From positions 391,100-427,904 of the forward strand of contig NZ_LMUK01000038.1 of NCBI RefSeq assembly GCF_009766005.1: 36,805 nucleotides of DNA, in the 5' to 3' direction. Each line of letters starts with the position of its first letter. The stretch's first letter is position 1. Made by a program: the position numbers and the translations under genes. The stretch comes from Bradyrhizobium sp. S69 (GTDB lineage Bacteria; Pseudomonadota; Alphaproteobacteria; Rhizobiales; Xanthobacteraceae). Of this stretch, positions 32,035-36,805 are shown one piece after another. The notes under the pieces were generated by a model, which was not told where the DNA came from, ran no database searches, and saw only the letters and a program-made list of their open reading frames with translations.

Positions 32035-32841
32035 ATGTACGAATTCAAATATCATCGGCCGGAGACCGTGCGGCAGGCCGCCAATCTCCTGATCAAGAAT
32101 GAAGACGCCAAGCTGATCGCCGGCGGCCATACGCTGGTGCCGGTGATGAAGCAGCGGCTGGCGAGCCCGCCGCATCTGGTCGATCTCTCTCACATCGAGG
32201 GTCTCAACGGCATCGAGATGAAGGGCCGTGCGCTGGTGATCGGCGCCACCGCCAAACATGCCGAGGTCGCGACCTCGGCCATCGTCGGCGAAGCCATTCC
32301 CGCATTGGCCGAACTCGCGGGCCTGATCGGTGATCCCGCGGTGCGCCACAAGGGCACCATCGGCGGCTCGCTCGCCAACAACGATCCGACCGCCGACTAT
32401 CCGGCGGCCTGCCTTGCGCTGGGCGCGACCATCGTCACCAACAAGCGCCGGCTCAAGCCGGAGGAATTCTTCCAGGGGTTGTTCACGACAGCGCTCGAGA
32501 GCGACGAGATCATCACCAAAGTGATGTTCCCGGTGCCGAAGAAGGCCGCCTACATCAAATTCCGCAACCAGGCCTCGCGCTATGCCCTGGTCGGGGTGTT
32601 CGTCGCCAAGCGGCCGTCCGATGTGCGCGTCGCCATCACCGGCGCGGGCTCCGACGGCGTGTTCCGCGTCACCGCGTTCGAAGAGGCGCTGAAGAAGCGC
32701 TTCTCGCCCAAGGCGCTCGAAGGCTTGTCGGTGCCCGCGGAAGGTTTGAACAGCGATCTGCACGGCAGCGCCGAATATCGCGCGCATCTGATCGGGGTGC
32801 TGGCGCGTCGTGCGGTCGAAGCCGCCAGCGCCAAAGCGTGA
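32035..32841 (+). CDS. coxM: CO-dehydrogenase-type medium (FAD) subunit
   Basis: This is the flavoprotein subunit of the hydroxylase, 268 residues. The two FAD-binding motifs are AGGHT (29-33) and TIGGSLANNDPTAD (108-121); the C-terminal CODH-flavin domain includes FRNQASRYALVGVFVA and ALEGLSVPAEGLNSDLHGSAEYRAHL. It receives electrons from CoxS and gives them to quinone or another acceptor. ATG 32035 has GGGAA 7 bases upstream. The gene leads into coxD after 34 bases. The substrate depends on the missing large subunit. Confidence 0.92.
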   Translation: MYEFKYHRPETVRQAANLLIKNEDAKLIAGGHTLVPVMKQRLASPPHLVDLSHIEGLNGIEMKGRALVIGATAKHAEVATSAIVGEAIPALAELAGLIGDPAVRHKGTIGGSLANNDPTADYPAACLALGATIVTNKRRLKPEEFFQGLFTTALESDEIITKVMFPVPKKAAYIKFRNQASRYALVGVFVAKRPSDVRVAITGAGSDGVFRVTAFEEALKKRFSPKALEGLSVPAEGLNSDLHGSAEYRAHLIGVLARRAVEAASAKA

Positions 32842-32875
32842 CGCTGGTTACGGATTCATCGAGATTGGGTTTTTC

Positions 32876-33784
32876 ATGACTGCATCGGCGTTACCCAGTT
32901 CCGTCGATGCGATGCTCGAACTCTTGACGTCGCGCGGCTATCTCGCGGAGCGCTCGCTGGCGACGGTGACGTATCTGGCGCTGCGGATGGGCCGGCCGCT
33001 GTTCCTGGAAGGCGAGGCCGGCGTCGGCAAGACCGAAATTGCAAAAGTGCTGTCGGCCGCACTTGGCCGCAAGCTGATCCGGCTGCAATGCTATGAAGGT
33101 CTCGACGTCGCCTCCGCGGTCTATGAGTGGAACAGTGCGTCGCAGATGATCGCGATCCGGCTCGCGGAAGCCGCCGGCGATGCCGATCGCGACCAGCTCT
33201 CCAGCGATATCTTCGCCGAGCGTTTTTTGATCAAGCGGCCGCTGTTGCAGGCACTGGAGCCGGATGCGGCGGGCGCGCCGGTGCTCCTGATCGACGAACT
33301 CGACCGGGCCGATGAAGCGTTCGAGGCTTATCTTCTGGAAATCCTCTCGGACTTCCAGGTCACGATTCCCGAATTCGGCACCGTGAAGGCACCTTCACCG
33401 CCGATCGTGATCGTCACCTCGAACCGCACCCGCGAAATTCACGACGCGCTGAAGCGCCGCTGCCTCTATCACTGGGTCGACTATCCCTCGGCCGAGCGCG
33501 AATTGGCGATCGTCAAGTCGCGCGTGCCGAACATTTCCGCGAAACTCTCGCAGCAGGTCGTGCGCTTCGTGCAGGCGCTGCGCGACCAGGACTTCTACAA
33601 ATCGCCCGGTGTCGCCGAGACCATCGACTGGGCCACCGCGCTGACCGAACTCGACGCCCGGTCGCTGACCCCGCAGGTGGTCGGCGATACGCTCGGCGCG
33701 CTGTTGAAATACCAGGACGACATCGCCCGGATGCAGGGCGACGGCTTGCAAAAGGTTTTGAAGGAAGCGACGAGCGAAAACTAA
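32876..33784 (+). CDS. coxD: MoxR-type AAA+ ATPase CoxD
   Basis: This is a 302-residue cytoplasmic AAA+ chaperone. In the CO dehydrogenase system CoxD helps build the [CuSMoO2] active site, working with CoxE; related MoxR-type ATPases serve other molybdenum hydroxylases. Walker A GEAGVGKT (46-53), Walker B VLLIDE (136-141), the sensor-1 SNRTRE block and the arginine-finger region ALKRRCLYHWVDYP are intact. ATG 32876 (MTASALPSS) was chosen over an upstream frame extension that overlaps coxM. It is followed by coxE after a REP-like palindrome. Confidence 0.92.
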   Translation: MTASALPSSVDAMLELLTSRGYLAERSLATVTYLALRMGRPLFLEGEAGVGKTEIAKVLSAALGRKLIRLQCYEGLDVASAVYEWNSASQMIAIRLAEAAGDADRDQLSSDIFAERFLIKRPLLQALEPDAAGAPVLLIDELDRADEAFEAYLLEILSDFQVTIPEFGTVKAPSPPIVIVTSNRTREIHDALKRRCLYHWVDYPSAERELAIVKSRVPNISAKLSQQVVRFVQALRDQDFYKSPGVAETIDWATALTELDARSLTPQVVGDTLGALLKYQDDIARMQGDGLQKVLKEATSEN

Positions 33785-33803
33785 GGTCGCTCGCGGTAAA
33801 CAA

Positions 33804-33903
33804 CGTCGTCATTCCGGGGCGTGCGAAGCACGAGCCCGGAATCCATAACCACGACAGGGATTATGGATTCCGGGCCTGCGCTACGCGCATCCCGGAATGA
33901 CGA
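33804..33903. repeat. Double REP-like palindrome between coxD and coxE
   Basis: Two hairpin units, ATTCCGGGGCGTGCGAAGCA...CCCGGAAT and ATTCCGGGCCTGCGCTACGC...CCCGGAAT, are joined by CCATAACC...GGATTATGG. It is extragenic but inside the cox transcript and could affect the coxD/coxE ratio. Confidence 0.75.
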
Positions 33904-33917
33904 GGAAATTGGCAAAC

Positions 33918-35117
33918 ATGCCCATCAATCACCTCGCTCCCCCGACCGGACAAATGGCCGACAATGTCATCGGCTTTGCCCGCGCGTTGCGGGCGGCCGG
34001 GTTGCCGGTCGGGCCCGGCGCGGTAATCGATGCGCTGAATGCGCTGCAGGTGATCGAGATCGGCCATCGCGCCGACGTCTACACCACGCTGGAGGCGATT
34101 TTCGTCAAGCGGCACGAGCATGCGCTGATTTTCGCGCAGGCCTTCGATCTGTTCTTCCGCGCCGCCGAAGACTGGAAGCACATGCTGGATTCGGTACCGC
34201 TGCCGGATCAGGCCAAGAAGAAGCCGGCGCCGGCCTCGCGCCGGGTGCAGGAAGCGTTGGCGCAGCCGTCCGTCAGCGAGACGCCGCAAGCCCAGGAGCA
34301 GGAACTCAGGCTCTCGGTGTCCGACAAGGAAGTGCTGCAGAAAAAGGATTTCGCGCAGATGAGCGCGGCCGAGATCGCGCAGGTGACCCGCGCGATCGCG
34401 CAGATGAGGCTGCCGCAGGCCGAATTGCGCACCCGTCGCTATCAGCCGGATGCGCGCGGCTTGCGGCTGGATATGCGGCGCACCTTGCGCGCCTCGTTGC
34501 GCACCGGCGGCGACATCATCGACATCCATCGGCTGGGATTGATCGACCGGCCGGCGCCGATCGTAGCCCTGCTCGATATCTCGGGGTCGATGAGCGAATA
34601 TACCAGGCTGTTCCTGCATTTCCTGCATGCCATCACCGACGCCCGCAAGCGCGTCTCGGTGTTCCTGTTCGGCACCCGGCTGACCAATGTGACGCGGGCG
34701 CTGCGGGCGCGCGATCCCGACGAGGCGCTGGCCAGTTGCTCGTCGACGGTGGAGGACTGGGCCGGCGGCACGCGGATCTCGGCTTCGCTGCATACTTTCA
34801 ACAAATTATGGGGCCGGCGGGTGCTGGGGCAGGGCGCCATCGTGCTCCTGATCTCCGACGGGCTGGAGCGCGAGGCGGATGACAAACTGGCCTTCGAGAT
34901 GGACCGGCTGCATAGGTCTTGCCGCCGCCTGATCTGGCTCAACCCGCTATTGCGCTATGGCGGCTTCGAGGCGAAGGCGCAGGGTATCAAAATGATGCTG
35001 CCGCACGTTGACGAATTCCGTCCGGTGCATAATTTGAGTTCAATCGAAGGGCTGATTGCCGCATTGTTGTCCACGGCGCCGCCGCACCACCGCAGCGCGA
35101 TCCGTCCCGCAGCTTAA
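33918..35117 (+). CDS. coxE: VWA-domain protein CoxE
   Basis: CoxE partners the MoxR-type ATPase CoxD in active-site maturation. The 399 residues end in a von Willebrand A domain with the MIDAS motif DISGSMS (D220, S222, S224), VSVFLFGTRLTNVTRAL and DWAGGTRI, followed by LLISDGLERE. The N-terminal region (1-200) is helical and charged, with the DUF-like VYTTLEAIFVKRHEHALIF block. ATG 33918 has GAGGAAA about 10 bases upstream and is preferred to 33897, which lies next to the repeat. A short tandem duplication (CAGCTTAAA twice) covers the stop codon. Confidence 0.92.
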   Translation: MPINHLAPPTGQMADNVIGFARALRAAGLPVGPGAVIDALNALQVIEIGHRADVYTTLEAIFVKRHEHALIFAQAFDLFFRAAEDWKHMLDSVPLPDQAKKKPAPASRRVQEALAQPSVSETPQAQEQELRLSVSDKEVLQKKDFAQMSAAEIAQVTRAIAQMRLPQAELRTRRYQPDARGLRLDMRRTLRASLRTGGDIIDIHRLGLIDRPAPIVALLDISGSMSEYTRLFLHFLHAITDARKRVSVFLFGTRLTNVTRALRARDPDEALASCSSTVEDWAGGTRISASLHTFNKLWGRRVLGQGAIVLLISDGLEREADDKLAFEMDRLHRSCRRLIWLNPLLRYGGFEAKAQGIKMMLPHVDEFRPVHNLSSIEGLIAALLSTAPPHHRSAIRPAA

Positions 35118-35147
35118 AGCAGCTTAAAAGAGACAAAGGAGGCTCCC

Positions 35148-35483
35148 ATGGCCACCACCACGCTCAACCGTGACGAAGATATCCTGCAAGCGGCCGAGGA
35201 TTGGAAGAAGGCCGGCCATGGCGTGGCGCTGGCGACCGTGGTCGAGACCTGGGGCTCGGCGCCCCGGCCGGCGGGCTCGAGCCTCGTGATCAACGACGAC
35301 GGCACCTTCTTAGGGAGCGTGTCCGGCGGCTGCGTCGAGGGTGCGGTGGTCACCGAAGCGCTCGATGTGATCTCGAGCGGCGAGCCGAAGCTGTTGGAGT
35401 TTGGCGTCGCCGACGAGACCGCGTGGAACGTCGGCCTGTCCTGCGGCGGCACCATCCGCGTCTTCGTCGAGAAAGTCGGCTAA
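35148..35483 (+). CDS. XdhC/CoxI family protein, N-terminal (small) half
   Basis: This is a 111-residue XdhC_CoxI domain protein. XdhC-family proteins bind molybdenum cofactor and insert it, after sulfuration, into molybdenum hydroxylases. The family blocks GHGVALATVVETWGSAPRPA, SVSGGCVEGAVV and ETAWNVGLSCGG are clear. It is only the first half of a full XdhC; the Rossmann half is encoded separately at 35486-36190. Such split pairs are common in this lineage. A strong AAAGGAGG ribosome site precedes ATG 35148. Confidence 0.92.
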   Translation: MATTTLNRDEDILQAAEDWKKAGHGVALATVVETWGSAPRPAGSSLVINDDGTFLGSVSGGCVEGAVVTEALDVISSGEPKLLEFGVADETAWNVGLSCGGTIRVFVEKVG

Positions 35484-35485
35484 CC

Positions 35486-36190
35486 GTGAAAAGCGAGACA
35501 CTGATCGAACTCAATGCCGAGCGCGCCGCGCGCCGTCCGGTGATCGTGGTGCTGGATACCGCCAATGGCGAGCAGCGCCTGGTCAAGGCCGCAGATATCG
35601 CGGCCGATCCGCTGCGTGCCGAGCTGTCGAAACAGTTGCGCATGGGCAAGAGCGGCACGATTGAAGTTGGCGGCAAGAAGCTGTTTCTCAATGTCTATGC
35701 GCCGACCGCCAAGCTCGTGATCATCGGCGCGGTTCATATCAGCCAGGCGCTGGCGCCTTTGGCGCGCTCGCTGGATTACGACGTGACCGTGGTGGACCCG
35801 CGCACCGCGTTCGCGAGCCCCGAGCGGTTTCCGGATGTGCCGCTGATCGCCGAATGGCCCGATGTGGCGCTGCCGCCGCTCAACGTCGATCATTACACCG
35901 CGTTCGTGGCGGTGACGCATGATCCGAAGATCGACGATCCGGCGCTGCTGCACGCCTTCGAGCGCGACTGCTTCTATATCGGCGCGCTTGGTTCGCGGAA
36001 AACCCATGCCAAGCGCGGCGACCGGCTGAGGGCGCAAGGCGCGTCCGATGCCGACATCGCGCGCATCCGCGCGCCGATCGGACTGAACATCGGCGCGGTG
36101 TCGCCGTCCGAAATCGCGGTCGCGATCATGGCCGAGATCACCGCGACCTTGCGCATGCCGCAAGAAAACCTGAAAGAGAACGCGGCATGA
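35486..36190 (+). CDS. XdhC/CoxF family protein, Rossmann (large) half
   Basis: This 234-residue protein is the XdhC C-terminal Rossmann domain with a short N-terminal extension. Key segments are KLVIIGAVHISQALAPLARS (nucleotide-binding loop), VVDPRTAFASPERFP, AFVAVTHDPKIDDPAL and YIGALGSRKTHAKR, ending NIGAVSPSEIAVAIMAEI. With the small half it would bind and deliver molybdenum cofactor to the hydroxylase. The likely start is GTG 35486, two bases after the previous stop, implying translational coupling. Its own stop overlaps the next ATG by four bases (ATGA). Confidence 0.9.
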   Translation: MKSETLIELNAERAARRPVIVVLDTANGEQRLVKAADIAADPLRAELSKQLRMGKSGTIEVGGKKLFLNVYAPTAKLVIIGAVHISQALAPLARSLDYDVTVVDPRTAFASPERFPDVPLIAEWPDVALPPLNVDHYTAFVAVTHDPKIDDPALLHAFERDCFYIGALGSRKTHAKRGDRLRAQGASDADIARIRAPIGLNIGAVSPSEIAVAIMAEITATLRMPQENLKENAA

Positions 36191-36805
36191 AGTTCGGTCC
36201 CGCCAGCCCGGCCGACGCGGTTGGCGGCGTCACTGTGCATACCCTGCGCCAGGGAGCGCTGGTGCTCAAGAAGGGCACCACGATCGGCCCGGCCGAGGTC
36301 GAGGCCTTGAAGCGCGCGGGCGTCGAGGAAGTCGTCGTGGTCCGGCTCGAGGACGGCGACATCTCCGAAGACCTCGCCGCCGGCGGCATCGCCCAGGCCA
36401 TTGCCGGCGATGGCGTCGATGTCGAGCGTGCCTTTACCGGACGCTCCAATCTGTTCGCGACGCGGGCCGGCGTGCTGGTGGTCGATCGGGCCGCGGTCGA
36501 CAACATCAACCGCGTCGATGAGGCGATCACGTTTGCGACGCTGCCGGCATTCAAGGCCGTGGTTCCCGGCGAGATGATCGCGACCGTCAAGATCGTGCCG
36601 TTCGGGATCAAGGCTGATTTGGGCGCGTTGGCGGTGGCGGCGGCACAAACCGGCCGCATGAGCGTCGCGCCCTACACCGTCAAGCGTGTCGGCATTGTCT
36701 CGACCTTGCTGCCCGGGTTGGCGCCGAAGGTGATCGAAAAGACCTTGCGGGTCACCGCCGATCGGTTGGCGCCGGCGGGTGCCACCCTCATTGCCGAACG
36801 CCGGG
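36187..36805 (+). CDS. Molybdopterin-binding (MoeA/MogA-like) and probable MobA-like protein, 3' end cut off
   Basis: The 206 complete codons begin MKFGPASPADAVGGVTVHTL, overlapping the previous stop by ATGA, and run off the window end. The N-terminal segments (AVGGVTVHTL, LKKGTTIGPAEVEALKRAGV, then DISEDLAAGGIA) are typical of the molybdopterin-binding proteins that in cox clusters are often fused to a C-terminal MobA-like nucleotidyltransferase, which makes the cytosine-dinucleotide form of the cofactor. Only the MoeA-like part is visible; the fused MobA domain is inferred from family knowledge. It would supply cofactor for the hydroxylase encoded upstream. Confidence 0.82.
   Translation, partial: MKFGPASPADAVGGVTVHTLRQGALVLKKGTTIGPAEVEALKRAGVEEVVVVRLEDGDISEDLAAGGIAQAIAGDGVDVERAFTGRSNLFATRAGVLVVDRAAVDNINRVDEAITFATLPAFKAVVPGEMIATVKIVPFGIKADLGALAVAAAQTGRMSVAPYTVKRVGIVSTLLPGLAPKVIEKTLRVTADRLAPAGATLIAERR

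Noticed and set aside
32876..33784. Relation of CoxD to the AAA-protease operon as one AAA+ system
   Set aside because: CoxD is a MoxR-type ATPase in a cox cluster with coxE next to it; it has no sequence or positional link to the CbbX-like fusion.
23336..33903. Possible CRISPR array from repeated palindromes
   Set aside because: The palindromes are single, kilobases apart, not equally spaced and have no spacers; they are REP-like elements.
1..36805. tRNA or rRNA genes
   Set aside because: No cloverleaf with a GTTCGA-type T-loop and matching acceptor, and no rRNA-like segment, was recognised by eye; a tRNAscan run would be decisive.

Overview
The window is high-GC alphaproteobacterial chromosome, most likely Bradyrhizobium or a close relative in the Bradyrhizobiaceae (Nitrobacteraceae). 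This rests on the typical protein sequences (S4, MurI, PurB, Rpe, LivHMGFK, PcaBDC, CoxGSMDE) and on extragenic repeat families of the kind common in that group. It is an inference; no rRNA or species marker is present, and no tRNA, CRISPR array or complete insertion sequence was seen.

Layout. 1-6250: ergothioneine genes egtB-egtD (minus), a CGFS monothiol glutaredoxin with an overlapping macro-domain ADP-ribose hydrolase, an exported beta-lactamase-fold serine hydrolase, and threonine aldolase. 6290-9900: a small toxin-antitoxin zone (intact hicAB with a readable promoter and two palindromic operators, plus two eroded antitoxin genes) enclosing rpsD, an exported cupin and an HpcH/HpaI aldolase. 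9876-14749: a three-gene minus-strand operon that I do not recognise as a named system. It encodes a membrane-anchored Pro-rich protein, a membrane-anchored protein with two CbbX-like AAA+ ATPases fused to a trypsin/HtrA-like serine protease, and a membrane-anchored Sel1-repeat protein. This is the most interesting locus. 14990-19970: murI, purB, a TetR regulator, rpe and an EF-hand protein. 20080-26520: a P1-family (DmpA/NylC-like) peptidase and a complete branched-chain amino-acid-type ABC transporter (livH-M-G-F-K). 26860-30650: two small hypothetical genes and the protocatechuate genes pcaB-D-C. 30916-36805: a carbon-monoxide-dehydrogenase-type molybdenum hydroxylase cluster (coxG, coxS, coxM, coxD, coxE, two XdhC/CoxI halves, and a molybdopterin-binding gene cut by the window end). 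The catalytic large subunit coxL is not between coxS and coxM, nor anywhere in the window.

How the genes work together. Redox and stress functions (ergothioneine, CGFS glutaredoxin, macro domain) sit side by side. The liv cluster imports amino acids or similar small molecules. PcaB, PcaD and PcaC carry out consecutive steps of the beta-ketoadipate pathway. The cox genes supply the FeS and FAD subunits and maturation factors of a hydroxylase. In the AAA-protease operon, topology reasoning places the ATPases and protease in the cytoplasm and the Sel1 and partner domains in the periplasm. This suggests an envelope-sensing, protease-output system, but that role is inference. Intergenic spaces are rich in repeats: three copies of a roughly 100-bp element and several REP-like palindromes.
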